Notes: generated from the letters alone by a model not told the origin. 64,000 bases of DNA from Arthrobacter sp. U41 (GCF_001750145.1 NZ_CP015732.1:434001-498000); one strand, 5' to 3'; shown: positions 49,050-58,530, counted from the stretch's first letter. Numbers and translations are program-made.

Positions 49050-50258
49050 ATGCTCTCAGACACCTCACTTCCCGTCATCAAGGCAACGCTGCCCGTCGTG
49101 GGCGAGCACATCGAGGAGATCGCCAAGCGCTTCTACAAACACATGTTCGAGGCCCGGCCGGACCTGCTGGACGGGCTGTTCAACCGGGGGAACCAGGCGG
49201 ACGGCCGCCAGCAGCAGGCGCTCGCCGGATCCATTGCTGCGTTCGCCGGGCTGCTTGTGGACAACGTGGACCAGGTACCGGACCATCTCCTGTCCCGGGT
49301 CGCCCACAAGCATGTCTCGCTGGGGTTGAGCCCGGACCAGTACCAGATTGTCCATGACCACCTGATGTGGGCCATCGTGGATGTGCTCGGGGATGCGGTC
49401 ACACCCGATGTCGCCGCGGCCTGGGACGAGGTCTACTGGCTGATGGCGAACATGCTCATCAACAAGGAGCGGGGGCTGTACAACGCGGTGCACCTCACCC
49501 CCGACACGATCTGGCGGACCTGGCGGGTGGCCGAGAAGATCCAGGAGACGGACGACGTCGTCAGGTTCGTCGTGGAGCGGATGGATGAACGCGAGGTCAA
49601 GCCATCGCTGCCCGGGCAGTACGTCACGCTCAAGATGCTTATGCACGACGGCGTCCACCAGCCCAGGCAGTACAGCCTCACGAAGGCCGACGACGGGAAG
49701 CACCGGCAGTTCGCGGTGAAGCGGGTGCACGGACTGGGGACGCCCGACGGCGAGATGTCCAATCTGCTGCACAACGAGGTCCAGGTGGGCGATGAGGTGG
49801 TGCTCTCAGCTCCGTTCGGCGATGTGGTGATGGAGTACACGGACCGGCCCCTGATTCTGGCCAGCGCGGGGATCGGGATCACCCCGATGGCCGGGATGCT
49901 CTCGCACCTCGTCAAGTCCGGCTCGCAGCGTCAGGTGATGATGCTGCATGCGGATGACAGCGAGTCGTCCTTCCCGCTCCGGGGGCAGGTCCGGGAGGAT
50001 CTGGCCGCCCTGCCGGACGGGTCGCTGAAGACGTGGTTCCTCAATCCCGACGGGGGCGGGACAGCGTCCGACTCGGAGTTCTCCGGCTTCATGGATGTCG
50101 GGGCGGTGGATCTCCCGGACGACGCCGAGTACTACCTTTGCGGTCCCCTGCCGTTCCTGAAGTCCGTCCGGAGCGCGCTGGTGGCCAGCGGCGTGCCGGC
50201 CAAGGACATCCAGTATGAGGTGTTCGGCCCGGACCTCTGGCTGGCTGATTTCCAGTAG
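49050..50258 (+). CDS. hmp: Flavohemoprotein (nitric oxide dioxygenase)
   Basis: Converts NO and O2 to nitrate using NAD(P)H; 402 aa, cytoplasmic. The globin domain (1-140) includes FYKHMFEARPDLLDGLFNRG and the proximal-His segment RVAHKHVSLGLSPDQYQIV. The FAD domain has PGQYVTLKMLM and RQYSLTKADD (RxYS motif). The NAD domain has LASAGIGITPMAGMLSHLV and YYLCGPLPFLKSVRSAL. Length and domain order are standard. The upstream 130 bp contain no recognised NsrR-type site. Confidence 0.96.
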   Translation: MLSDTSLPVIKATLPVVGEHIEEIAKRFYKHMFEARPDLLDGLFNRGNQADGRQQQALAGSIAAFAGLLVDNVDQVPDHLLSRVAHKHVSLGLSPDQYQIVHDHLMWAIVDVLGDAVTPDVAAAWDEVYWLMANMLINKERGLYNAVHLTPDTIWRTWRVAEKIQETDDVVRFVVERMDEREVKPSLPGQYVTLKMLMHDGVHQPRQYSLTKADDGKHRQFAVKRVHGLGTPDGEMSNLLHNEVQVGDEVVLSAPFGDVVMEYTDRPLILASAGIGITPMAGMLSHLVKSGSQRQVMMLHADDSESSFPLRGQVREDLAALPDGSLKTWFLNPDGGGTASDSEFSGFMDVGAVDLPDDAEYYLCGPLPFLKSVRSALVASGVPAKDIQYEVFGPDLWLADFQ

Positions 50259-50327
50259 GGGCTTCTGGTTAGCGGGTCGCCCGGCGCCGCACGGCTCCGG
50301 TTAGTTGGTCGCCGGGCGGGGCCCCGA

Positions 50328-52979
50328 TCAGTTGGTCGCCCGGCGCCGCACGGCGGCACCGCCGAGCAGGACGCCCCCGAGCAGCACCGCGCCGCCGGCA
50401 AGCCCCGCCAACGGCAGGAGCGACCCGGCACCGGTGTCCGGCAGCTGGCCGGATCCGGCCGACAGCACGACGGGCTGGGCGGCCGGGATTCCGGGCGCTG
50501 CCGGCGCGGCGGGCTCAACCGGCGCGGCGGGCTCTGCCGGGGCAACGGCCGGGGCGTCAACGGTAAAGGTCAGGAGCAGCGGGTCCGAGGCAACGCCGTC
50601 GACCGATTGGGTGGCGGAAAGCGTGTGCTCCCCGGGAGTGAGGCCTGCCGGGAAGGGCACACTCCAGCTCCCGTCGGCACCGGCTCGCGCCGCGCCGGCG
50701 GACACCCCGTCAATCAGCACCGCAACATCGGCATTGGCGACCCCTGTTCCGGAGATCGTCCCGGGAAGTGCGTCCTGGCTGAGGTGCGAGCCGTCCACGA
50801 TCGTGGTGACGGCCGGTGCCGCCGGGGCAACGGTGAAGTTCCGGGTGACGGAGGCGCTGTCCGTCTCGCCGGGGGACGTCTGCACCGCGTGGATGGACAG
50901 CCGGCCGGCCCCGGGTCCCTCGACGGGGATGGTCCAGTGGCCGTCCGGCCCGACGAATGCGGAGCCGCTGATGTCGCCCGTGAGTTTGACCGTTAGGCCG
51001 GGGGTTCCGGTGCCGTCGATGCGGCCGACGGATTTCAGCGCCGCCCCTTCGGCCGGTGTGGTGATCACCGGTGCGTCCAGGTTTGTCACGTTGACTGCCA
51101 GCGTAACCGGGCCGGAGCGGCTGAATCCGTTCGCGGTCTCTGCCTTGAATGTCAGCGGGCCGCTGGCTTCGGGGGCAGGGTAGGTCCAGTTGCCGGCCGC
51201 GTCGACCGGCGCCTCCACCGTTTGATTGCCGACGCTGATAAGCACTTTCGAGTTGGCGGCAACGGCGGAGGCCGGGGCCGCCGGGACCCGGCCCGTGATG
51301 GGTTGCCCGGCCATGAAGGTCAGGTTGTCCGGCGCCACGAGCTCGGGCTTGTTCAGGAACAGCTGGAGTTGCACGGCGGTGGGGATGTGGGTGAGGGCGT
51401 CCTCGAGGGTCGTGGCGATGGCGAAGTTCTCGCCGGATGTCTCGCCCGCCGAGTGGGTGCCCACGGCGAAGTTGCCGCTGATCCAGGGTCCGCCGGAGTC
51501 TCCCCCGCGGGACTGGACGTTCTTCGAGAGGAAACCGCGGAAGGCGCGCAGGTCCGCCGCCGCGGTGGTTCTTCCGCCCACCACGTAGATGCCGGTCTCC
51601 TCCACCTGCCCGCAGGACCAGCCCTCGGTCCGTCCGGAGCGGCACACCTCTTGGCCTTGGAATGGCGCTACCATGCCGATGATTTTCACGGCGGTGGCGC
51701 CGGGGTTTACGGCGTCGACCCAGGTAGTCGCTGCCGCTTGGAGGTCGAGGCCGCCGTTGAGTCCCTCGATGACGGCGATGTCAGTGCCCACGTTGCCCGG
51801 GGCTTCTTCCGTGCCCGTTACCCAGGAGTTGAGCGGTCCGCCGAACTGGCTGAATCCAAAGCTGCCGAGCGGTGCGAGGCTGCCGGGCAGGGGTGCCGAG
51901 CCGCCCGCTGTGGAAGAGGTCGGCGGCTCCAGCTCGGCGATCCGGGCCGCGCCGTCCTCGGCACAGTGCCCTGCCGTCAGCACGACCGGCAGTCCGGCCG
52001 TGCTGAACGCGCCAAAACCGGTGGAGCAGATGGTCCGCCGGTCAATGGCGTAGCCCTCTCCGCCGTAGACGTCCGCTTCCGTGATGACCGGGGATCCCTG
52101 CTCCAGCTGGACATTGGCGTAGCGGGCCACGAAGTCAGCCGGGGAGATCTTTGCGGGCGCCGCGGGCGCGGATGCGCTTTGCTGGTCGGCGGCGGCGGGC
52201 TGGTCTGCGACCGGCGACACGTCGGCTTCAGCCGCATTCGTCCCGCCGGTACGGATGATGAAGCGGCCCCCGGAGTAGGCCACGGCCTGCAGTCCGGCGG
52301 GCCCCACCTCGCGGATGTAGGCCTGGAATAGTTGGTCCGTGTTCGCGGCCACCAGCTCGGCCGCGGAGGGGGCACTGGTCGGAGCGTCCACAGGCGGAGC
52401 CAGCGGGTCATCCGAGGAAGCAGTGGAGGGCTCAGCTGCCGGCGCCACGAGGTCGAACACTGCCGCGGTTCCGGGCCCGTTCAGTTCATCGACCAGGGCC
52501 TGCAACCCGGCGCCGCTGCCTTCAACAACAATCCTGCCGTCCCGCAGGCTGATCCCGACATAGCCGGGGAACTCCCGCAGGGACGGAACGGCGTCGGCTG
52601 CGGTCCTGGCCAGCTGGCCGGCGGCGTTGAACTCCTCGAGCGTCATGCCCAGGTCGCGCCGGACGGCCTCGGCGAGTCCGGCGTCGCTGATTTCCGGCGC
52701 CATAGTCGGCGCCACAGACGGAGTCACGGCCGGATCCACGTCGGCCGCACCGCCAGAGGCCGCACCGCCGCCCGGCGTCGTGGGATCAGCCGGCGCTGCC
52801 GGGCTGGAGGTTGCCGGGCCGGAGGCTGCCGGGCTGGAGGGTGCCGGCGGCGAGGTTGCAGGAGCCGGTTCGGTTCCCCCCACTTCGGCCATCGCGGGAA
52901 CGGCGGAGAACGATCCTGCGAGCGCGATGGCGGCAGCCGCCACCGCCCGCACTGTCAGCTGATACCTCGGAGTCTTCAC
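50328..52979 (-). CDS. Cell-wall-anchored S1 (alpha-lytic/streptogrisin-like) protease with Ig-like repeats
   Basis: An 883-aa secreted protein. Signal peptide (1-31), Pro/Ala/Ser linker, and a prodomain-like region (about 95-260: LGMTLEEFNAAGQLARTAAD and an RIVVEGS strand) as in S1E proteases. The trypsin-like domain (about 300-530) has the full triad: His338 in LTAGHC, Asp400 in GTDIAVIEG, Ser495 in GGDSGGPW, and the CS...C disulfide cysteines. Three bacterial Ig-like units follow (about 550-805). It ends with LPDTG (846-850), a hydrophobic helix and RRR, the sortase signal. Likely processed at the surface; substrate unknown. Confidence 0.92.
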   Translation of the reverse strand: MKTPRYQLTVRAVAAAAIALAGSFSAVPAMAEVGGTEPAPATSPPAPSSPAASGPATSSPAAPADPTTPGGGAASGGAADVDPAVTPSVAPTMAPEISDAGLAEAVRRDLGMTLEEFNAAGQLARTAADAVPSLREFPGYVGISLRDGRIVVEGSGAGLQALVDELNGPGTAAVFDLVAPAAEPSTASSDDPLAPPVDAPTSAPSAAELVAANTDQLFQAYIREVGPAGLQAVAYSGGRFIIRTGGTNAAEADVSPVADQPAAADQQSASAPAAPAKISPADFVARYANVQLEQGSPVITEADVYGGEGYAIDRRTICSTGFGAFSTAGLPVVLTAGHCAEDGAARIAELEPPTSSTAGGSAPLPGSLAPLGSFGFSQFGGPLNSWVTGTEEAPGNVGTDIAVIEGLNGGLDLQAAATTWVDAVNPGATAVKIIGMVAPFQGQEVCRSGRTEGWSCGQVEETGIYVVGGRTTAAADLRAFRGFLSKNVQSRGGDSGGPWISGNFAVGTHSAGETSGENFAIATTLEDALTHIPTAVQLQLFLNKPELVAPDNLTFMAGQPITGRVPAAPASAVAANSKVLISVGNQTVEAPVDAAGNWTYPAPEASGPLTFKAETANGFSRSGPVTLAVNVTNLDAPVITTPAEGAALKSVGRIDGTGTPGLTVKLTGDISGSAFVGPDGHWTIPVEGPGAGRLSIHAVQTSPGETDSASVTRNFTVAPAAPAVTTIVDGSHLSQDALPGTISGTGVANADVAVLIDGVSAGAARAGADGSWSVPFPAGLTPGEHTLSATQSVDGVASDPLLLTFTVDAPAVAPAEPAAPVEPAAPAAPGIPAAQPVVLSAGSGQLPDTGAGSLLPLAGLAGGAVLLGGVLLGGAAVRRRATN

Positions 52980-52988
52980 CCGGTCACT

Positions 52989-53726
52989 CTAGCGCCCCAG
53001 TTTGGCCAGAATGGCAGTCAGCTCCCGTTCCGTTACCCCATTGTGGCGCAAGAAATCCCCGGTCTTCACGCTGCGCACAAACCCCAGCAGGCTTGCCAGC
53101 CGCGCTTGGAGCAGGGGCGCGAGCACTTCCTCGGGCAGATACCGCTCGTGCGGATGCGGAACCCCCGACACCCGGTGGTGCTCATTGATGCCGCGCATGG
53201 CTCGCTCGTAACCGGCGGCGATGGCATCCTCGCCCGCTCCGGCAAGGTCCTGCAGCATGGCCGCGATCATCCCGCTGCGGTCCCGGCCGGCGGAGCAATG
53301 GATCACGACGCCGCCGCGCGCCTCCGCCACGGCCCCGAACACCCGGGCCAGCTTCTCGGGGAAGATCCGGGCATTGTCCGGGTAGGACGCCGGGTCGTTC
53401 AGGTAGGGGACACAGAGCGCACGGAATTCGCTGTTGCCGGGGTCCTCGGTGGGGGCGTGCACGACGTCGAACGCGGCCACAGTCTCCGCGCTCACCTGGG
53501 GATCGGTGTCGCGGCGGCGGATCTCGTCCGGGTTGCGGAGATCAATCACGGTCCGGATGCCGGCGTCGTACGCCTGCTGCCAGCCGGCGTCGGTGAGCCA
53601 TTCGCGGCGCCCCATCCGGAACACGCTGCCGCCGATGTGCCAGGCGTTGACCGCCCCGTCCCAGTCCACCGCTCCGGGCACGGTCATCGCCTTGGCGTGG
53701 CCGCGGGGCGCGGCAGGAATCTTCAT
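52989..53726 (-). CDS. Protein tyrosine/serine phosphatase (atypical DSP type)
   Basis: A cytoplasmic 245-aa phosphatase with the signature VIHCSAGRDRSGMIAAMLQD (CX5R, catalytic Cys and Arg) at about residue 140, and the N-terminal region IGGSVFRMGRREWLTDAGW followed by VIDLRNPDEI typical of the bacterial Y_phosphatase3 group. The ATG at 53726 is chosen; alternatives 36 bases up or 39 down exist and lack clearer ribosome sites. It lies 9 bp upstream of the protease gene on the same strand, so co-transcription is possible. Confidence 0.87.
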   Translation of the reverse strand: MKIPAAPRGHAKAMTVPGAVDWDGAVNAWHIGGSVFRMGRREWLTDAGWQQAYDAGIRTVIDLRNPDEIRRRDTDPQVSAETVAAFDVVHAPTEDPGNSEFRALCVPYLNDPASYPDNARIFPEKLARVFGAVAEARGGVVIHCSAGRDRSGMIAAMLQDLAGAGEDAIAAGYERAMRGINEHHRVSGVPHPHERYLPEEVLAPLLQARLASLLGFVRSVKTGDFLRHNGVTERELTAILAKLGR

Positions 53727-53959
53727 CCTGAAATTCAAGCACACGCACCGGCACCGCTCCACGGCCAGGATGGGTCCACGGCGCGGCCGGGAAAGTTACC
53801 CACAAACGGGACTATTGGCATGGTGCGGGGTCCGGGCGCCCACGTAAGGTGACGGTGAACCCGGTAGCCGCCGGGCTCTTTTCAGCTCGTCTGCCGCCGG
53901 GACCGACACATCGTCGCGGTGCAGGCGGGCTGAACCTACGTGCTACTGAGGGGAACACA

Positions 53960-54796
53960 ATGGGAATCTTGAAACTTCGACGCCGTCGAACGGCTTTGGC
54001 TGCCGGTCTCGCCACCCTGGCCATGGCGGCCGGTTTGGCGGCGGCCCCGGCGCAGGCCGTGGACAAGAGCGACTACATTGCGCTGGGTGACTCCTACGCC
54101 GCGGGTCAGGGCGCGGGGCCGTACCAGGATGCCTGTTACCGCAGCGAGAACACCTATTCCGAACTCGCTGCCGACGACAAGGCCATCAAGCTGGTCACCA
54201 ATGCGGCTTGCAGCGGCAAGACGACCCAGGAGGTCGTGAGCACCCAGCTGCGCCAGCTCAACAGGAGCACGGAGCTCGTAACCATCACGGCCGGCGGCAA
54301 CAACCTCGGGTTCGGGGATATCATCACCAACTGCGGCGCGGCCATGATCGACCCGACCGCCGCCGCAGAGTGCTACAGAGTCAGCACTGACGCGACCGCC
54401 ATGATCGTCAGCGGGCAGCTGGCCGGCGAAGTGGCCTCGATGATTCAGAGCGTGAAGGCTGCCGCGCCCAACGCCAAGATCGTGGTGACCGGCTACCCCT
54501 ACCTCTACGATCCGATCTCCGCGGGCCTGACCGATCCGATGTCCCTGTTCATCTACCAGGCCACTGACCTGGCGGACGGCCTCAACGGATCCATCGCCCT
54601 GGCCGCCGGGGCCACCGGAGTGCAGTACGTCGACGTCCGGGCCGCTTTCCTCGGCCACGGCATCAACACGGCCGACCCGTGGATCAATCTGGACCTTGCC
54701 AACCTGGGCAGTCCCGATAACTTCCACCCGAACGCTGAGGGCTACCAGGCGTACTTCGGATCACTGAGCTACGCCGGGGCCTATTCGGCACCCTAG
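53960..54796 (+). CDS. Secreted SGNH/GDSL hydrolase
   Basis: A 278-aa exported esterase/lipase-like enzyme. Sec signal (ALAAGLATLAMAAGLAAAPA) then block I YIALGDSYAAGQGAG with the nucleophile Ser, block III VTITAGGNNLGF with the oxyanion Asn, and block V DNFHPNAEGYQAYF with catalytic Asp/His. Cys residues at three places would form disulfides as in actinobacterial SGNH lipases. GAGGGGAAC precedes the ATG. It is convergent with the GNAT gene, the two stops overlapping by 2 bases. Confidence 0.94.
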   Translation: MGILKLRRRRTALAAGLATLAMAAGLAAAPAQAVDKSDYIALGDSYAAGQGAGPYQDACYRSENTYSELAADDKAIKLVTNAACSGKTTQEVVSTQLRQLNRSTELVTITAGGNNLGFGDIITNCGAAMIDPTAAAECYRVSTDATAMIVSGQLAGEVASMIQSVKAAAPNAKIVVTGYPYLYDPISAGLTDPMSLFIYQATDLADGLNGSIALAAGATGVQYVDVRAAFLGHGINTADPWINLDLANLGSPDNFHPNAEGYQAYFGSLSYAGAYSAP

Positions 54797-55416
54797 CGCC
54801 GCTTAGCCAGCCGGGACTCAAGGGCGTTCCGGACCATCGGCCACTCGTGCTCCAGGATGGAGAACACCACGGTGTCCCGCAGCGAGCCGTCACTGCTGCG
54901 GGTATGGCTGCGGAGCACACCGTCCTGTTTGGCACCCAGCCGCGCGATCGCCTCGCGGGACTGGTGGTTGAGCCAGTGAGTCCGGAACTCGACGGCGGGA
55001 CAGCCCAGCGTTTCGAAGGCGTGCCGCAGCAGCAGCAACTTGGAATCCGGGTTGCTGCCGCTGCCATGCACGGACGCCGCGTTCCAGGTGGAGCCGATCT
55101 CCACCCGGGGCGTGGCGGCGTCGATGTTCATGTACGTGGTCATGCCGATCACCCGGCCCGGTCCGCCGGTCGCGGGGTCGATCAGCCGCGTGGTGAAGGG
55201 CAGCATGGAGCCGCTGTCCTGCAGGGCCAGGCGCCGGTTAATCTCGGCGGCCATCTGCTCCGGGGCGGGCACACTGGTGTACCAGAGGTTCCAGAGCTCG
55301 CCGTCCCGGGCCGCCTCGACGAGGCCGTCATGGTGGTCCGGGCTCAGCGGCTCAAGGACGACGTATTTGCCGGTCAGGGTGATGGGGGCGATCGCGGGCC
55401 GGTCCAGGGAAGTCAC
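54793..55416 (-). CDS. GNAT-family N-acetyltransferase (RimL type)
   Basis: A 207-aa acetyltransferase. Family segments are LTGKYVVLEPLSPDHHDGLV at the N-terminus, VIGMTTYMNIDAATPRVEIG, and VEFRTHWLNHQSREAIARLG with the following AKQDGVL characteristic of the RimL/YjgM-like branch. The acetyl-CoA loop is present but less canonical (NPDSKLLLLRHAFETLG). Substrate unknown. Its stop overlaps that of the SGNH hydrolase head to head. Confidence 0.9.
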   Translation of the reverse strand: MTSLDRPAIAPITLTGKYVVLEPLSPDHHDGLVEAARDGELWNLWYTSVPAPEQMAAEINRRLALQDSGSMLPFTTRLIDPATGGPGRVIGMTTYMNIDAATPRVEIGSTWNAASVHGSGSNPDSKLLLLRHAFETLGCPAVEFRTHWLNHQSREAIARLGAKQDGVLRSHTRSSDGSLRDTVVFSILEHEWPMVRNALESRLAKRR

Positions 55417-55499
55417 CGCACCATCTTAGGCGGACACAAAAGCGGGCGCGCACGCCCCCTCAGGACGTCCGCACCCGCTTGTTACTGGCTGGCCGGCGG

Positions 55500-56372
55500 T
55501 CAGCTGGTCCAGTCGAAGAAGCCCTTGCCGGACTTGCGTCCGAGCTCGCCGCGGGCCACCTTGTCGCGCAGGATCTGCGGCGGGGCGAAGCGCTCCCCCA
55601 GCGTGGAGGCGAGGTATTCGGCAATGCCGAGGCGGACGTCCAGCCCCACGATGTCCGTGGTCCGCAGGGGTCCGGTGGGGTGCTTGTAGCCCAGGACCAT
55701 GGCGTTGTCGATGTCCTCGGCGGACGCCACCCCCTCCTCGACCATGCGCATCGCTTCGAGGGCAATCGCGACCCCCAGCCGTGAGGAGGCGAAGCCGGGG
55801 GCGTCATTGACGACGACGGCGGTCTTGCCGAGCGCTTCGACCCAGCCGCGGGCCGCCTGGGCCAGCTGCTCCGAGGTGTGTTCGCCGAGGACGACCTCGA
55901 TCAGGGTGGACGCCGGGACCGGGTTGAAGAAGTGCAGGCCCAGGAAGTTCTGCGGGCGCTGCAGCTCGCGGGCCAGCGCGTTGACCGAGATGGAGGAGGT
56001 GTTGGAGGCCAGGTACGCGTCGGCGGTGAGGCGTTCCTCGATTCCGCGCAGCGAGGCGACTTTCAGGTCCCAGTCCTCGGGGACGGCCTCGATCACCAGC
56101 TGGCGGTCCTTGAAGTCGTCATAGTCCACCGTCACCGAGAGCCGGGAGACCATCTCGTCCAGGTTGCCGTCGGTGGCGCCGCGCTCGATGCTCTTGGCCG
56201 CCGCCGATTCCACCCGTTCGCGGGCCGCCTCGGCTGCTTCCTCGTCGCGCTCGACGACCAGGACGTTGGCGCCGTTGATCAGGAAGGCGTGCGCGATGCC
56301 GGCTCCCATCCGGCCGCCGCCCAGGACGCCGACGGTGGCGGGCAGGTTCGCGGGGAGTACGGAGTTGCTCAT
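55500..56372 (-). CDS. paaH: 3-hydroxyacyl-CoA dehydrogenase
   Basis: NAD-dependent dehydrogenase of 290 aa, oxidising 3-hydroxyadipyl-CoA (or 3-hydroxybutyryl-CoA). Rossmann loop VGVLGGGRMGAGIAHAFLIN, catalytic region SNTSSISVNALARELQRPQN followed by GLHFFNPVP (catalytic His), and C-terminal domain NDAPGFASSRLGVAIALEAM. It starts 2 bp after the hydratase stop, in an operon with hydratase and thiolase behind a PaaR palindrome, which favours the PaaH role; a general fatty-acid role is also possible. Confidence 0.88.
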   Translation of the reverse strand: MSNSVLPANLPATVGVLGGGRMGAGIAHAFLINGANVLVVERDEEAAEAARERVESAAAKSIERGATDGNLDEMVSRLSVTVDYDDFKDRQLVIEAVPEDWDLKVASLRGIEERLTADAYLASNTSSISVNALARELQRPQNFLGLHFFNPVPASTLIEVVLGEHTSEQLAQAARGWVEALGKTAVVVNDAPGFASSRLGVAIALEAMRMVEEGVASAEDIDNAMVLGYKHPTGPLRTTDIVGLDVRLGIAEYLASTLGERFAPPQILRDKVARGELGRKSGKGFFDWTS

Positions 56373-56374
56373 GT

Positions 56375-57190
56375 TCAGTTCTTCTTCCGGTCTGAATCCT
56401 GCTCGGACTTTTTGGCTGACTTCTTGGCTGATTTCTTATCCAGGAACGCCTGCATGCGGTCGAATTTGGCCTGGGATTCGAAAAGGATGCCCTGGGCCAG
56501 CTCGTCAATCAGAGGGTGTGCCTCGGCGGGGGCATGGAACACCGACTTGGTGATCCGGACCGCGAGGGGATCCTGGGAGGCGATCCGGTCGGCCAGGGCA
56601 TGGGCGGCCGCCATCAGCTCGGGGGCCTCATGGATCTCGGTGATGAGGTTCACGGCGAGGGCCCGCTCGGCGCGCAGCACGGTCCCGGCCAGCAGGATTT
56701 CCTTGGCGACCGGCTCCCCTACCAGCTCCTTCAGGCGCCAGCTCGCCCCGGCGGCCGCGAGGATGCCCAGCCCGGTTTCCGGGTTGCCGATCCGCACCGA
56801 CGGTGTGCCGATCCGGAAGTCCGCGGCGTAGGCCAGCTCGGCGCCGCCGCCCAGGCAGAAGCCGTCCAGCGCCGCGATGACGGGCATCGGGAGCTTGGCG
56901 ATCCGGACGAAAATCGTGGAGTTGATGCCCCGGAGGGCATCGTCGCGGCGGCGTTCGCGCAGCTGTCCGATGTCCGCGCCGGAGGCAAAGATGCCCTCGG
57001 TGCCGGCAATGATCAGCACCTTCGGGGTCTGCTCCAGCGCGGCGCAGACGGCATGCAACTCGTCGACCATCTGCTGGTCGATGGCGTTGCGGACCTCGGG
57101 CCGGTTCAGGAGCACCACCAGCCGGTCCTCGCGCTCCTCGACCTTCAGCGTGCTGAAATCCTGCGGGTTGAGCCCCGTCGCGGCCGCCAC
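56375..57190 (-). CDS. paaF: Enoyl-CoA hydratase
   Basis: Crotonase-family enzyme, 271 aa, hydrating 2,3-dehydroadipyl-CoA or other enoyl-CoAs. It has the oxyanion-hole segment IIAGTEGIFASGADIGQL and the second loop LDGFCLGGGAELAYAADFRI with GNPETGLGILAAAGAS. The GTG at 57190 shares its G with the thiolase TAG (TAGTG) and gives the normal N-terminus; the frame is open further upstream. The C-terminus has a Lys-rich tail (DKKSAKKSAKKSEQD), unusual for the family. Confidence 0.88.
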   Translation of the reverse strand: MAAATGLNPQDFSTLKVEEREDRLVVLLNRPEVRNAIDQQMVDELHAVCAALEQTPKVLIIAGTEGIFASGADIGQLRERRRDDALRGINSTIFVRIAKLPMPVIAALDGFCLGGGAELAYAADFRIGTPSVRIGNPETGLGILAAAGASWRLKELVGEPVAKEILLAGTVLRAERALAVNLITEIHEAPELMAAAHALADRIASQDPLAVRITKSVFHAPAEAHPLIDELAQGILFESQAKFDRMQAFLDKKSAKKSAKKSEQDSDRKKN

Positions 57191-58419
57191 TAGACGCGTT
57201 CCAGCAGCATAGCGGTGCCCTGGCCCACGCCGATGCACATGGTGGCGAGGCCGATCCGGGCGTCCTCGCGCTCCATCCGGCCCAGCAGGGTGATCGCGAG
57301 ACGTGAGCCCGAGGACCCCAGCGGGTGCCCCAGGGAGATCGCGCCGCCGTCGCGGTTCACAATCTCCGGGTCCAGGCCGAGCCGGCGCATGGTGGCCAGC
57401 GACTGGGTGGCGAAGGCTTCGTTAAGTTCGACGGCGCCGAGGTCACCGACGCTCAGGCCGGTACGGGCGAGTACCTTCTGGGTGGCCGGGACGGGTCCGA
57501 TGCCCATGATTTCCGGCTCGCAGCCGGCGGAGGCGCCGTCGATGATCCGGGCGCGCGGGATGAGGCCGAGCCGCTCGATGGCGGCTTCGGACGCGACGAT
57601 GATCGCGGAGGCGCCGTCGTTGAGCGTGGAGGAGTTGCCTGCCGTGACGACCGAGCCGCCGGCGACGACTGGGCGCAGGGCTGAGAGGACGTCCATCGTG
57701 GTGCCGGCGCGGGGGCCCTCGTCGGTGTCGACGACGGTTTCGCCCTTGCGGGTCCTGACCGTCACGGGGACGATCTCGTCGGCGAAGCGGCCCGCGGCGA
57801 TGGCCGCGAGGGAGCGTTCGTGGGAGCGGACGGCGAACGCGTCGGCGTCCTCGCGGGTGATCTTGTCCACGCGGGCGACCTCCTCGGCCGTTTCCGGCAT
57901 GGAGTACGTCATCTTCCCGCCGCGGGAGAGCTCGCCCTTCTGGAACAGCGGGTTCACGAAGCGCCAGCCGATGGAGGTGTCGAAGATCTGCCCCGGCTTC
58001 GCGAAGGCGGTCTGCGGCTTCTCCTGGACCCACGGGGCGCGGCTCATGGATTCGACACCGCCGGCGATCACGATGTCCGCGGCGCCGGACTTGATCATCT
58101 GGCTGGCCATGATGATGGCGCTCAGGCCCGAAGCGCAGAGCCGGTTCACGGTGATGCCGGGAATGTGCAGCGGCAGGCCGGCCAGGACGGTCGCCATCCG
58201 GGCGACGTTGCGGTTTTCCTCGCCGGCGCCGTTGGCGTTGCCCAGGATGACCTCGTCGATGCTGTCCGGATCCAGCCCGGCCCGGGCCACAGCCTCGCGG
58301 ACCACCAGGGCAGCCAGATCATCGGGGCGGACCGCGGAGAGAGCCCCGCCGTAACGGCCCACCGCAGTGCGGGCACCGCCTACGAGAAATGCCTGTGGTC
58401 CTGCAACTGCTGATGCCAT
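57190..58419 (-). CDS. Acetyl-CoA C-acyltransferase (3-oxoadipyl-CoA thiolase type)
   Basis: Thiolase of 409 aa splitting 3-oxoadipyl-CoA into succinyl-CoA and acetyl-CoA (PaaJ/PcaF role). Catalytic Cys in VNRLCASGLSAIIMASQM (about residue 90), His in NRDGGAISLGHPLGSSGSRL and second Cys in GLATMCIGVGQGTAMLL. The ATG at 58419 has GAAGGG upstream; a GTG 15 bases earlier is too close to that site. It is the first gene of the thiolase-hydratase-dehydrogenase operon, 90 bp after a PaaR palindrome. The same enzyme could also serve the beta-ketoadipate pathway. Confidence 0.92.
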   Translation of the reverse strand: MASAVAGPQAFLVGGARTAVGRYGGALSAVRPDDLAALVVREAVARAGLDPDSIDEVILGNANGAGEENRNVARMATVLAGLPLHIPGITVNRLCASGLSAIIMASQMIKSGAADIVIAGGVESMSRAPWVQEKPQTAFAKPGQIFDTSIGWRFVNPLFQKGELSRGGKMTYSMPETAEEVARVDKITREDADAFAVRSHERSLAAIAAGRFADEIVPVTVRTRKGETVVDTDEGPRAGTTMDVLSALRPVVAGGSVVTAGNSSTLNDGASAIIVASEAAIERLGLIPRARIIDGASAGCEPEIMGIGPVPATQKVLARTGLSVGDLGAVELNEAFATQSLATMRRLGLDPEIVNRDGGAISLGHPLGSSGSRLAITLLGRMEREDARIGLATMCIGVGQGTAMLLERV

Positions 58420-58508
58420 GGGTACACCCTTCACGCGATAAACGTCTCTGTCATCGGAAAAACTCTCATCGGCGGCGGCGTCCCCGTTCGACCCGCCGGC
58501 GCGCCAAT

Positions 58509-58530
58509 TTACTGACCGTTCGTTCTATAA
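58509..58530. promoter_or_regulatory. PaaR operator upstream of the thiolase operon
   Basis: TTACTGACCG followed by TTCGTTCTATAA matches the operator at 47342-47363 in 18 of 22 positions, the right half being less perfect. It lies 90 bp upstream of the thiolase ATG, on the side of the divergence toward the pentapeptide gene's 3' end. Confidence 0.75.

Noticed and set aside
51222..53852. Large plus-strand frames opposite the protease and phosphatase genes
   Set aside because: Compositional shadows; the minus-strand genes have catalytic triads and a sortase signal.
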